Source: Haloarcula pellucida (GTDB lineage Archaea > Halobacteriota > Halobacteria > Halobacteriales > Haloarculaceae). From it: a stretch of DNA of 64,000 nt. The stretch covers positions 65,987 to 129,986 of the forward strand of contig NZ_BMOU01000007.1 of assembly GCF_014647235.1 (NCBI RefSeq), in the 5' to 3' direction. The translations under genes and the position numbers were made by a program. Positions 41,827-50,603 of this stretch are shown in pieces. Position 1 is the stretch's first letter, and each line of letters begins with the position of its first letter. The notes beneath the pieces were generated by a model. It worked only from the letters and a program-made list of their open reading frames with translations, did not search any database and was not told where the DNA came from.

Positions 41827-42912
41827 TCAGCCCTCTGGCTGGAACACCTCGGGGTTGGCCTCGCCCTCACGGTTGATGACCGCCATCATGCCCTTGCGGG
41901 CGACCCGGGAGAGTGCGTGGTCGACCAGTTTGATGGGGCCGGGCACCTCGGCGTGCAGCGTCGCGACGACGGTCGATCCGGGTTTGACCGGCGTCGTCTG
42001 GACGAAGCGGTGGGGGTCGCTGGCGGTGGCGCCCTGCGGCCAGACCTCGTCCCAGACGGAGCCGATGGGGTGGAACGCCGAGTCGAGGTTGGGACCGCCG
42101 ACGGCGAAGTACACGCGGGCCGTCTCGCCGACGTTCATGCTCGGGGCACCGTAGCCGTCGGGCGTAATGGCGTACTTCTCGCCGTTCATGAGGACGTAGG
42201 TCGGGTCCTCGGCCTTCATCGACTCGATGTCGAAGTCGTGGTGGCCCTCCTCGCCGGCCTCGCCCTTCGTGTAGAGTTCGTGTTGACCGAAGTAGAACTC
42301 GTGGTCCACCTCCGGCAGGCCCTTCTTCGGTTCGACCAGTATCATGCCGAACATCCCCGAGGAGATGTGCATGTCGAGGTTCGGGACCGCACAGTGGTAG
42401 ATGAAACTCCCGGGGTAGGTGGCCTTGAACCGGAAGGTCTTGGTCTGGCCGGGCGTGACCATCGACGCCTCGGCGCCGCCACCCGGACCACGGACGGCGT
42501 GGAGGTCGATGTTGTGGGGCATCGAGTTGCCCGCCTCGTTGGTGATGGTCAACTCGACGGTGTCGCCGCGGCGGACACGAATCATCGGTCCCGGAACCTG
42601 CCCGTCGAAGGTCATGTACGTGTACGTGACGCCGGGTTCGACTTCCGCGACCTGCTCTTTCGTCGTCATCTCGACCGACACCGTCTTGGGCTCCGACCGG
42701 TCGATGGGGGCCGGGATGTCGGTGGGATCGGCGGCGATACGGTCGACGTCAGTCTGCTGTGCGGGGTTCATGCTTGGCTCCTGAGGGGTGGTCCGTTCGG
42801 TGGGCTGTTCGGTCTCTGCGCCGGGGGCTCCGGCACAGCCGGCGATGGCCGCCGTGCCGACGCCCAACGCCTGCAACACGCGACGCCGCGTCGCCGTCGG
42901 AATGGATGACAT
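41827..42912 (-). CDS. nirK: Copper-containing nitrite reductase (NO-forming)
   Basis: 361 residues. A Tat lipoprotein signal (RRRVLQALGVGTAAIAGC, lipobox Cys26) places it outside the membrane. It reduces nitrite to NO in denitrification. Type 1 copper ligands are His133, Cys174, His182, Met187; type 2 ligands are His138, His173, His281; catalytic Asp136 is in PHNIDLH. The second catalytic His of bacterial NirK is not seen: the matching YAITPDGYGAPS region has Tyr/Gly. SD GGAGGT at 42920-42925 precedes ATG 42912. No halocyanin, nor or nos genes are adjacent. Confidence 0.94.
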   Translation of the reverse strand: MSSIPTATRRRVLQALGVGTAAIAGCAGAPGAETEQPTERTTPQEPSMNPAQQTDVDRIAADPTDIPAPIDRSEPKTVSVEMTTKEQVAEVEPGVTYTYMTFDGQVPGPMIRVRRGDTVELTITNEAGNSMPHNIDLHAVRGPGGGAEASMVTPGQTKTFRFKATYPGSFIYHCAVPNLDMHISSGMFGMILVEPKKGLPEVDHEFYFGQHELYTKGEAGEEGHHDFDIESMKAEDPTYVLMNGEKYAITPDGYGAPSMNVGETARVYFAVGGPNLDSAFHPIGSVWDEVWPQGATASDPHRFVQTTPVKPGSTVVATLHAEVPGPIKLVDHALSRVARKGMMAVINREGEANPEVFQPEG

Positions 42913-42973
42913 GAGTGGGACCTCCGTTGCAGGTGTATCTCCGTCCGGACCACACATATACCAGAAAGGGGAC

Positions 42974-42988
42974 TCTCAGGACCTGAGA
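42974..42988 (-). promoter_or_regulatory. Palindrome upstream of nirK TATA box
   Basis: TCTCAGG (42974-42980) and CCTGAGA (42982-42988) form a perfect 7-base inverted repeat with one spacer base, about 20 bases upstream of a TATATG box (about 42955-42960) and 62-76 bases before the nirK start. The position suits a transcription factor controlling nirK. Factor unknown. Confidence 0.5.
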
Positions 42989-43015
42989 CGCGTTCTCACG
43001 GCATAGGAAGGGGGA

Positions 43016-43027
43016 TGAACGTGTTCG
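43016..43027. promoter_or_regulatory. CGAA-N4-TTCG-like site between nirK and rlmE
   Basis: TGAACGTGTTCG matches the reported haloarchaeal NarO-type pattern CGAA-N4-TTCG with one mismatch (T for the first C). It lies 104-115 bases before the nirK start and 80-91 before rlmE. Assignment to nirK is inference; the distance is longer than expected. Confidence 0.35.
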
Positions 43028-43106
43028 GGTGTGGAATGGTACCCCGTATCGCATCTCGGGCACAGCGACACGCGTAAACCGCTCGGACGGGTACGATAGG
43101 CAACAA

Positions 43107-43901
43107 ATGAGCCGGAAGGACGACTACTACAACAGAGCCAAACAGGAGGGGTATCGGGCCCGGTCGGCCTACAAACTCCAACAACTGGACGAGACTGCCG
43201 GACTGCTCGGTGAGGGCCGAACCGTCGTGGACCTCGGTGCCGCACCCGGTGGCTGGCTACAGGTGGCCGCCGAACGCGTCGGCGAACGGGGCACCGTCGT
43301 CGGCGTCGACCGCCAGCGCATCGACCCGCTCTCGGACCCGGACCCGACCGTCGAGTACGTCCGCGGGGATATGACCGATGACAGCACCAAAGACGAGGTC
43401 CGCGAAGTCGTCGGCGGCGACGCCGGCGAGCGTGGGGGCCCCGTCGACGTGGTCCTCTCGGACATGGCGCCGAACATGACCGGCGAGTACGACTTAGACC
43501 ACGCCCGGTCGGTCCACCTCGTGCGGCAGGCCTTCGAGGTGGCGACGGACCTGCTCTCGTCGGGCGGGGACTTCGCCGCGAAGGTGTTCGACGGGCAGGA
43601 CCTAGACGACCTGAAAGCCGACATCGAACCGGAGTTCGAGTACGTCCGCGAGGTCCGCCCCGACGCCTCGCGCGACTCGTCTTCGGAACTGTACCTCGTC
43701 GCGAAACACCGCCTCACGGCCCCCGTCCGCGAGGGCGAGGTGGTCGAGGTGACCATCGAGGACATCGGCGAGGAAGGCGACGGCATCGCCAAAGTGGAGA
43801 ACTTCACGCTGTTCGTCAGCGGCGTCGAGAAGGGCGAGACGCTGGAGGTACGCGTCGACGACGTGAAGCCGCGCTACGCCTTCGCACAACCCGCAGAGTA
43901 G
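43107..43901 (+). CDS. rlmE: 23S rRNA (uridine-2'-O)-methyltransferase RlmE with TRAM domain
   Basis: 264 residues. The RrmJ/FtsJ core has Lys23 in AYKLQQ, SAM motif VDLGAAPGGW (41-50), the catalytic Asp in VLSDMAPN and Lys in FAAKVF, giving the K-D-K-E set. A C-terminal TRAM RNA-binding domain (about 200-262, VREGEVVEVTIEDIGEEGDG) is the haloarchaeal fused form. ATG 43107. It ends with GAGTAGCGAG, sharing the stop context found at the hairpin-repeat genes. Confidence 0.94.
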   Translation: MSRKDDYYNRAKQEGYRARSAYKLQQLDETAGLLGEGRTVVDLGAAPGGWLQVAAERVGERGTVVGVDRQRIDPLSDPDPTVEYVRGDMTDDSTKDEVREVVGGDAGERGGPVDVVLSDMAPNMTGEYDLDHARSVHLVRQAFEVATDLLSSGGDFAAKVFDGQDLDDLKADIEPEFEYVREVRPDASRDSSSELYLVAKHRLTAPVREGEVVEVTIEDIGEEGDGIAKVENFTLFVSGVEKGETLEVRVDDVKPRYAFAQPAE

Positions 43902-43908
43902 CGAGCCC

Positions 43909-44610
43909 TTACTGCACCGCCGGCGCGGCCTCGTCCTCGTCGTCCTCGATGCCGGCCAGTGCGACGACGGCGTAGACGAACGGCGTGTCCAGCAACGCGA
44001 TGAGCAGTTTCAAGAGGTACTGCCCGACGACGAGCGACAGCGCCGCCGACAGGGAGACGCCCTGAAACAGGACGAACCCGACGCCGATGAAGATGACCGT
44101 ATCGACGAGTTGGCTGGTGGCCGTCGACCCGACGTTCCGGAGCCACAGCGCCTCGCCGTCGGTGGCGTCGCGCAACGCGTGGAAGACGAACACGTCGAGG
44201 TTCTGGCTGACGACGTACGCGCCGAGGCTGGCGGCGACGATGCCGGTGCTCGCCGCGAGTACGTTCCGGAACGCCGCCGGGTCGACCGGTTGGGCCGCAG
44301 CCGGGAGACCGGGGGCGAGAATCGTACTCCAGACCAGGGCCAACAGCACGAAGTTCATCAGGAAGCCGACGTTGACGACGACGGTGGCGGCCCGGCGGCC
44401 GTACAGTTCGGCGTAACAATCGGAGGCGAAGAACGTCAGGGCGTAGGCCAGCGCCGCGCCGGGAAGGACGAGCGTCTCGCCGGCCACGGGTAGGGAAAAC
44501 GGGAGGCCGACGGCCAGCAGTTTCGACGCCGTGACCTGCGAGACGACCAGCGCCGTCACGAACAGGGCGACGAGGCCGACCCGAATCGGGTGCTCGCCGC
44601 TACTGCTCAT
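43909..44610 (-). CDS. Queuosine/archaeosine precursor transporter (YhhQ/VUT family)
   Basis: 233 residues, six hydrophobic helices. The loop FFASDCYAELYGRRAATVVV and the LRNVGSTATSQLVDTVIF segment are signatures of the DUF165/YhhQ family that import 7-deazaguanine precursors such as preQ0 or preQ1. In archaea the product would be archaeosine at tRNA position 15. It ends in an acidic tail. It overlaps the upstream RHH regulator gene by 11 bases. Confidence 0.9.
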   Translation of the reverse strand: MSSSGEHPIRVGLVALFVTALVVSQVTASKLLAVGLPFSLPVAGETLVLPGAALAYALTFFASDCYAELYGRRAATVVVNVGFLMNFVLLALVWSTILAPGLPAAAQPVDPAAFRNVLAASTGIVAASLGAYVVSQNLDVFVFHALRDATDGEALWLRNVGSTATSQLVDTVIFIGVGFVLFQGVSLSAALSLVVGQYLLKLLIALLDTPFVYAVVALAGIEDDEDEAAPAVQ

Positions 44611-44776
44611 CGTCGAGTCGTCCCTGTCGTTCGTCGATGTCGTCCAGTATATCGAGCGTCTTGCGGACGGAGGCGCGGATGGCCTCGCTCCGGTTGACGA
44701 ACTTCCCCTCCTCGCCGACGTGGTCGTCGAGGTCGTCTAACAGTTCCGCGGGCACCTCGACGCTTATCTTGGGCAT
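44600..44776 (-). CDS. Ribbon-helix-helix (CopG-like) regulator
   Basis: 58 residues, MPKISVEVPAELLDDLDDHV: a strand then two helices (KFVNRSEAIRASVRKTLD), the RHH DNA-binding fold, dimeric. The tail is acidic. TATA-like TTTAAGC at about 44800 (minus) supports the ATG 44776. As the first gene of a pair with the 7-deazaguanine transporter, it may regulate it, perhaps in response to precursor level; that is inference. Confidence 0.85.
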   Translation of the reverse strand: MPKISVEVPAELLDDLDDHVGEEGKFVNRSEAIRASVRKTLDILDDIDERQGRLDDEQ

Positions 44777-44968
44777 ATCCACAGAATATCGACAGCCGTG
44801 CTTAAATCGGTCGCCTCGTCGTCTCAGTCGGCCGGTTCGCTCGGACTCCCCGGCGCTGTCCGGCCGCCGAGCGTGTCCGTCCGGGAGAGCGAACGCCACC
44901 CACTCGTTTCACAGCTCCCGATATTGAATGAAGCTTAATATAGGGTGTGGCAATTACCGTCGGTACAT

Positions 44969-45946
44969 ATGGGTGTGGGAAAAAGGGGAGTGTCGCCGGT
45001 CGTCGGCGTCGCGTTGCTGGTGCTCATCGTCGTCTTGTTGGTGACGGTGGCTGGCACGATGGCGACGTCGCTGGGGTCGGACGCGCTCACGTCGGCGACG
45101 GTCCACTCGCAGGCACAGTACGGGGCGGCGATAGACGAAGGGAGCAAGGATACGCTCGAGTTGCGTGTGAGAGGGTACAACCAGCGAGCGCCGGAGACGA
45201 CCTTCGAGCTACAGATCAACGGACGGGTGGTAAAGCACTGGGACGGGCAGTCGTCGGTCAGCCTGCGGTGCGTGTATCCGGGAGACCACATCTACGTCGC
45301 CAGCATCAACGGCGAGACGAGCCGAAAGGTCGAGGAGTACTACGTACAGGAACCGACCGACTGTCCGTCGTACAACACGTTTCCGGCGAAGTTCAAGTAC
45401 GCCATCGTCGACGGGACCAGCCACCAGATAAACGAGCGGTACGCGTTCGGCCTCGCTATCGACCCGAACGGGGAGCAGTTCGCCGCCGACTACACCGGTT
45501 CGAACGGGATGAACCTCGGACCGATATCGCTGGCGAATCCGTGGCATCACATCAAGATGTACGAGCGACCCATCGAAGGACTGGACCCCCCGGTGTTCGT
45601 CGTGGTCATGGTCGACAACGTCCACTGGACCGCGGTCCCGAGTCCGGGCTACAACTGGACCGACGCCCCGCCCAGCGGGCTCGACCCCGGCGAGGACGCC
45701 TATTCCATCACCGACGGCAAGATAACCACAGATTCGAGTTCGAGCACCGAACCGACCAACGACGTGTTCCTGCTGTTCAAGCCGGGCTGTGACCAGAGCA
45801 CGGTGGTGTTCGTAAAGAACGACGCCGGGTACGACAACGAGATCTATCTCGAGGGCACGAAAGTCATCGACGATGCCAACAGTGTCAGTCCGGGGACGGT
45901 GTTCACGGCACCCGGCGTGACGTGTCGTGGCGACGCGAGCTGGTAA
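44969..45946 (+). CDS. Type IV pilin-like protein (Pilin_N domain)
   Basis: 325 residues. The class III signal KRGVSPVVGVALLVLIVVLL directs PibD cleavage before the hydrophobic assembly helix. The exported part has beta-rich sequence with cysteines (RCVYPGDH, DCPSY, GCDQS, VTCRG) that could form two disulfides. An aromatic segment (NPWHHIKMYERPIEGLDPP) is unusual. ATG 44969 fits a TATA-like CTTAATATA at about 44933-44942. No pilus-assembly ATPase is adjacent; likely a minor pilin. Confidence 0.82.
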   Translation: MGVGKRGVSPVVGVALLVLIVVLLVTVAGTMATSLGSDALTSATVHSQAQYGAAIDEGSKDTLELRVRGYNQRAPETTFELQINGRVVKHWDGQSSVSLRCVYPGDHIYVASINGETSRKVEEYYVQEPTDCPSYNTFPAKFKYAIVDGTSHQINERYAFGLAIDPNGEQFAADYTGSNGMNLGPISLANPWHHIKMYERPIEGLDPPVFVVVMVDNVHWTAVPSPGYNWTDAPPSGLDPGEDAYSITDGKITTDSSSSTEPTNDVFLLFKPGCDQSTVVFVKNDAGYDNEIYLEGTKVIDDANSVSPGTVFTAPGVTCRGDASW

Positions 45947-48151
45947 TCAATCGGCCGGTTCGCTCCGGTTTTTCGGCGTCCGGCGGCCGCCGAGCGTGTA
46001 CACCCAGAGGATACCCAGTCCCAGCAGGTAGGCCGCCGCCGTCGGGATGCCGACGATGAACATCGTGAAGATGCCGTTCGGCGAGAGGACGGCCGAGAGG
46101 GCGACGATGCCGATGACCACCTCGCGCCAGCGCTCGTACATCAGGTGGAACGGGACGATGCCCGCGCGGTGGAACAGGAACATCGTCACCGGAATCTCCG
46201 CCAGCAGGCCGATGCCGATGGTGAGGAAGAACACCAGCCACCCGAACTTGCTGATGCGGTAGGCGATGACCATGTTGGCCTGCAACTGGTCGTAGGCGAT
46301 AGCCGAGATGGTCATCGGGGCGACGTAGAGGAACCCGAGCAGACTCCCGCCGATGAGCGCCACGAACAGCGTCCCGCCCCAGACGAGGAGGACGTTCCGG
46401 TCGCCGACGACGAAGCCGCGTTCGCGCATCGCCGGCCACGCGAAGTAGAGCAACAGCGGCACCACCGAGATGGCACCGAGGATGGTCGAGAACTTGACGA
46501 TGAACACGAGGTGTTCGACCGGATGCAACGTCACGATGTTGACGCCCTCGGCCATCCCCTCGGGGAGACGGCTGACGAAGATGCGCTGGATGCGACCGAT
46601 ACCGCCCTGATAGAGGAACAGGAACGCCGCCGACAGCACGAGGCCGAACACACCCAGTATCCAGAACGCCTTCGAGGCGATGGAGTCGAAGATGAAGCGG
46701 ATGTCGTAGTAGTAGCCGCCGACGTCGTCCTCTGTGGTCTCCTCTTCGGTGAAGGCGTTGACCATCCCGGCCGTCGTCGACGTGAGGACGCCCTCTTCGT
46801 CCTCGACGTCTCCATCGCCGTCCGTACTCTCGGCGGCCGCCGTCCCCTCGGGGTTGTCCTCGTGGGCCATGTCCCAGCGGTCCAGAATCAACTGGGCTTT
46901 CTCCTGGTTCTCCTCGGAGAGGGCGCGGTCGGCGTGAGCCAGTGCCTCCTCCTCGGTCATCTCTTCGAAGGCTTCCGGCGGCGCGACCTCGATAGCAGCG
47001 GCGCTGAGTTCGTCGATGTCGATGGCCGTCGGGTCGCCGTGCCGACGACCGGGCCCGACCGCGTTCTGGTCGAGCGCTTGCAGGACGTGGTAGTAGACGA
47101 CGGCGACGGTCCCGGCCGAACCGAACACGGCGGCCAGCAAGAGGGCCGTCCCCTCGACGGAGAGGCCGAACAGTTCGGGCCGGGCGAGGTTCCCGGTGAG
47201 TTGGGTCGAGTACTGTGCGGCGAACGCCTCGACGGCCTGTACGTACTGGAACGCGCTGGTCGTCAGCACGTAGTAGGTCAGGCCGCCGACGAGGACCGCC
47301 GCCCCGAGGACGGTGTTCCAGTGCTCGACAGCGACCCGGCGAGTGCTGACGAGGTCGCTGGAGCGTTTGACCGTCACCGCGAGTTTCGAGAGCGCGAGAC
47401 TCAGCGCGTAGAGCCCACACAGCGGCGCGGCCCACATGATCTGGGTGAACGGGTCAGGCGGCGAGAACAGCGCGCCGAAGCCGAAGATGGCGAGGACGGC
47501 GTAGCGCCACTTCTCGCGGAACGTCTCGTAGGGGACGATGCCGGTGTAGGAAAGCACCGTCATCAGCAGGGGTAACTGGGCCGCGAGGCCGAAGGAGGCC
47601 GCCAGCAGGAAGACGAACTGGGCCCACTTGACGATGGAGTACTGGGGGAGGAACCCGGCGGCATCGGCGTTGCCGGCGAGGAAGTTGAACATCAGCGGGA
47701 AGAACAGTTCGTAGGCGTAGGCGACGCCGGCGGCGAACAGACCCAGACTGACGACGACGAACAGCGCCCCCTTCCAGAGCGGAATCTTCTCTGCGGGCCA
47801 CCACCCGCGGCGTCGCAACCCGTCGCGGCCGAAGTAGACGAGCAGGGGGAGCGACATGAGGATGCCGACGACGGCCCCTATCTTCACCTGTAAGAGGATG
47901 ACGTCGAACGGCGTGACGACGACGATGTCGGTCGCCTCCTTCGTCGTGAGGTCCATCTGGGAGTACAGCAGGTCCTGTTTGAGTCGGTCCCAGACCCCGT
48001 ACTGCAGGGCCATGATGGTCCCGATCATCCCGATGACGAAGACGATGAACACCTTCTGGAGGTGGGTCTGGGCGGTGCTGAGCATCGCACCCAGCGTCGC
48101 ACGGCCGCTCTGGACCGTCTGGACCGTGTCCTCGTCGATTGCACTCGCCAT
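45947..48151 (-). CDS. tatCt: TatCt: double TatC-domain protein translocase subunit
   Basis: 734 residues, made of two TatC-like six-helix domains (about 20-290 and 490-725) joined by extra helices and an acidic cytosolic linker (EEMTEEEALAHADRALSEENQ region). This fused form is specific to haloarchaea, where Tat exports most folded secreted proteins. The first domain begins AQTHLQKVFIVFVIGMIGTI. The ATG 48151 is chosen over 48193 because TTGATAAC (minus, about 48177-48184) is a TATA-like element 26-30 bases upstream. Divergent from tatCo. Confidence 0.93.
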   Translation of the reverse strand: MASAIDEDTVQTVQSGRATLGAMLSTAQTHLQKVFIVFVIGMIGTIMALQYGVWDRLKQDLLYSQMDLTTKEATDIVVVTPFDVILLQVKIGAVVGILMSLPLLVYFGRDGLRRRGWWPAEKIPLWKGALFVVVSLGLFAAGVAYAYELFFPLMFNFLAGNADAAGFLPQYSIVKWAQFVFLLAASFGLAAQLPLLMTVLSYTGIVPYETFREKWRYAVLAIFGFGALFSPPDPFTQIMWAAPLCGLYALSLALSKLAVTVKRSSDLVSTRRVAVEHWNTVLGAAVLVGGLTYYVLTTSAFQYVQAVEAFAAQYSTQLTGNLARPELFGLSVEGTALLLAAVFGSAGTVAVVYYHVLQALDQNAVGPGRRHGDPTAIDIDELSAAAIEVAPPEAFEEMTEEEALAHADRALSEENQEKAQLILDRWDMAHEDNPEGTAAAESTDGDGDVEDEEGVLTSTTAGMVNAFTEEETTEDDVGGYYYDIRFIFDSIASKAFWILGVFGLVLSAAFLFLYQGGIGRIQRIFVSRLPEGMAEGVNIVTLHPVEHLVFIVKFSTILGAISVVPLLLYFAWPAMRERGFVVGDRNVLLVWGGTLFVALIGGSLLGFLYVAPMTISAIAYDQLQANMVIAYRISKFGWLVFFLTIGIGLLAEIPVTMFLFHRAGIVPFHLMYERWREVVIGIVALSAVLSPNGIFTMFIVGIPTAAAYLLGLGILWVYTLGGRRTPKNRSEPAD

Positions 48152-48270
48152 CTTCCGTGAGGGTAGCCGATTCTGCGTTATCAATTTGTTCATCAGTGGC
48201 GTTCGGCGGCGAGCGGGGCCGCTCGAAAAGAAAGTTTACAACTACCAACCGCCAAACCGCTCCCAGATAG

Positions 48271-49974
48271 ATGGTGGACGGTGACGCAGACGACGACCGC
48301 CCACGGCCCGAGGACCCGCTGCTGTCCTCGGAGGGCCGGAGCGACAGCGACGTCCACCCCGAGGAACGTGGCCACGACCCGTACGGCCAACCGGGTGATA
48401 CAGACCCGAGCGAGGGTAGTGACGACGCCGCCGACGAGGAAGTCGACGACGCCACGGACGACGTGAGCGGCCCGGGTGACAGACCCGTCGGCGGCCACGA
48501 GGCGACGGCGGGGGCACACGGCCTTCCGGGACCGACCCGTGCCGGGTTGTTCGACCGCGATCCCACGGAGATTGCCGCCGCCACGCCGGCGGACGTCCCC
48601 ACTGATTGGGGTACTCCGGCCACACCCTCGCCGACTGGCGGGTCGCCCGGATCGGAGGCGGGCGCCGGTGCACCGGGGTACGACCCCGACGACGAGGCCG
48701 GCATCGGCGGCGCACCCGACGACGAGGAGATGCCGCTGGCCGACCACGTCGAGGAGATGGCGACGCGCCTGTTCATCGTCGTCGGCGTGATGGCCGCCGT
48801 CGCGGTGCTTACGCTTCCGGCGTCGGACGAACTCATCAACTTCCTCTGGTACTCCTTCCTCGATGGCCCGGCCGAGACGTGTGGCCAGTTCGCCGTCGAG
48901 GCCCAGCCGGGCGGTGAGAGCACCGTCTCCGGTGCCGACTGTCCGCACGTCTACAGCCCGCTGGCTCTGATCCTCGCGCGGCTGAAGGTCGCCTCGTTAG
49001 TCGGCTTTATCGCCGCCCTCCCGGTGTTCGTCTACGAGACGTACCTGTTCATGCGTCCGGGGCTGTACCCCCGCGAGCGGCGCTACTACCTCGCGGCGGT
49101 CCCGACGAGTCTGGTGCTGGCCGCCATCGGCGTCGGTTTCGCGTACTTCGCCGTCCTGCGGGCGATGTTCGACTACTTCATCACCTACTCCGACCGGGCC
49201 GCAGACCTCGCGTTCGGCCTCGGTGAGACGTTCAACCTCATCATCCTGATGCTGGGCTTTTTCGCGCTGGTGTTCCAGATTCCGCTGTTCGTGATGCTCG
49301 CCATCATGATGGGCGTCACGACCAGACGGTGGCTCGTCGACCGCCGCCTCTACTTCTGGGGGGCGTTCGCCGCCATCGCGTTCGTCTTCAGCCCCGACCC
49401 GACGGGGATGGCGCCGCTGATGGTCGCCGTGACCATGATCGGCCTCTTCGAGGGGACGCTCCTCCTGCTGAAGTGGACCGGGAGCAGTTCGCCCGTCCCG
49501 ACCGCCGAGGACCTCACGAACCGGCGGCCCTACGCCTACCTCCTGTTCGCGCTGGTCGGGTACGTCCTCAGCCCCGCACCGGTGCCGACGGGGTACTACG
49601 GCCGGTTGCCCGCAAGCGTCACGAGCGCGCTCGCCGAGGTCGGACTGGCCCCGCCGATACTCGTCGGTGGCGGCCTCATCGTGCTGTTCGAACTGACGGC
49701 CTACCTCAACAAGAACTACTACGGCAGCGTGAAACTGTGGCGCGGCCTCCGGACGGTCCGCCTGCCGGTCTGGACCGTGGCCATCGTCGTCGGCTACCTC
49801 TCTAGCCCCGACCCGACGCTGTTCCGCCTCATCAACCAGTTCGGACTGGCGACGACGGCCGCCGTCGGCGTCGCGGCCGCGCTCGTCGTCCTGTTCGAGG
49901 CCGGCCTGCTGGTCGCACGCTACCGCCGCGGCGGCGACGGCAGTAGCGAGAGCCCCGCCGAGACACAGGAGTGA
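48271..49974 (+). CDS. tatCo: TatCo: Tat translocase subunit TatC with acidic N-terminal extension
   Basis: 567 residues. About 155 N-terminal residues are polar, Gly/Asp/Pro-rich and disordered-looking. The TatC core follows (PLADHVEEMATRLFIVVGVM, then YEVYLF-like VYETYLFMRPGLYPRERRYY and FALVFQIPLFVMLAIMMGV). After the six core helices about four extra helices extend the protein (AYLLFALVGYVLS to VLFEAGLLVARYRRG). It is encoded head-to-head with tatCt, giving a compact Tat locus; TatA is not in the window. Confidence 0.93.
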   Translation: MVDGDADDDRPRPEDPLLSSEGRSDSDVHPEERGHDPYGQPGDTDPSEGSDDAADEEVDDATDDVSGPGDRPVGGHEATAGAHGLPGPTRAGLFDRDPTEIAAATPADVPTDWGTPATPSPTGGSPGSEAGAGAPGYDPDDEAGIGGAPDDEEMPLADHVEEMATRLFIVVGVMAAVAVLTLPASDELINFLWYSFLDGPAETCGQFAVEAQPGGESTVSGADCPHVYSPLALILARLKVASLVGFIAALPVFVYETYLFMRPGLYPRERRYYLAAVPTSLVLAAIGVGFAYFAVLRAMFDYFITYSDRAADLAFGLGETFNLIILMLGFFALVFQIPLFVMLAIMMGVTTRRWLVDRRLYFWGAFAAIAFVFSPDPTGMAPLMVAVTMIGLFEGTLLLLKWTGSSSPVPTAEDLTNRRPYAYLLFALVGYVLSPAPVPTGYYGRLPASVTSALAEVGLAPPILVGGGLIVLFELTAYLNKNYYGSVKLWRGLRTVRLPVWTVAIVVGYLSSPDPTLFRLINQFGLATTAAVGVAAALVVLFEAGLLVARYRRGGDGSSESPAETQE

Positions 49975-49981
49975 CCATCGC

Positions 49982-50602
49982 GTGGCGACCGTTCTCGTAG
50001 CCCGGCACGGCGAGACACACTGGAACCGCGAGGGGCGGGTGCAGGGGTGGGCCCCGACGAGACTCACCGACCGCGGCCGCGAGCAAGCGCGGGCGCTGGG
50101 GGCGTGGCTCGCCGACGAGCGAGCGATAGACCGCCTCGTGACCTCGGACCTCCGGCGAACCCGGGAGACGGCCGAACAGGTGCGTGAGACGGCGGCGGGA
50201 CTGCCGGACCCGACCGTCGACAGCGCGTGGCGCGAGCGCGGGTTCGGCGTTTATCAGGGCTTTCTGGCCGAGACGCTGTTCGATCGCCACCCCGACCACG
50301 ACCCCGAGGAGAGCGTGTCGTCGCTCGACGCCACGCCGGAGGACGCCGAGAGCGTCGCGGCGTTCTGTGACCGCGTCGAGTCGGCGTTGGGCGACCTGCG
50401 GACGACGGTCGGGCCGGACGAGACGGTGCTGCTCGTCACGCACGGCGGCGTCGTCAAAGTCCTGCTCGCCGCGGTGACCGAGCGCTCGCTGGACGCGACC
50501 ATCACCGCCCACTCGCCACCGAACTGCTCGGTGACGGAGCTACGGCTGGACGGGTCGGGCGCGGAACTCGTCGCGGAAGGCGCGCGGCCGTGGCGCGAGT
50601 GA
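49982..50602 (+). CDS. Histidine phosphatase family protein (phosphoglycerate-mutase-like)
   Basis: 206 residues. The catalytic RHG triad is Arg8-His9-Gly10 in LVARHGETHWN, with the second His in VTHGGVVK (about 154) and the acid in the RERGFGVYQG segment. These enzymes remove or move phosphate on small metabolites. GTG start 49982, 7 bases after tatCo, so possibly co-transcribed. Substrate unknown; CobC-type alpha-ribazole phosphatase is an alternative. Confidence 0.9.
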   Translation: MATVLVARHGETHWNREGRVQGWAPTRLTDRGREQARALGAWLADERAIDRLVTSDLRRTRETAEQVRETAAGLPDPTVDSAWRERGFGVYQGFLAETLFDRHPDHDPEESVSSLDATPEDAESVAAFCDRVESALGDLRTTVGPDETVLLVTHGGVVKVLLAAVTERSLDATITAHSPPNCSVTELRLDGSGAELVAEGARPWRE

Positions 50603-50603
50603 G

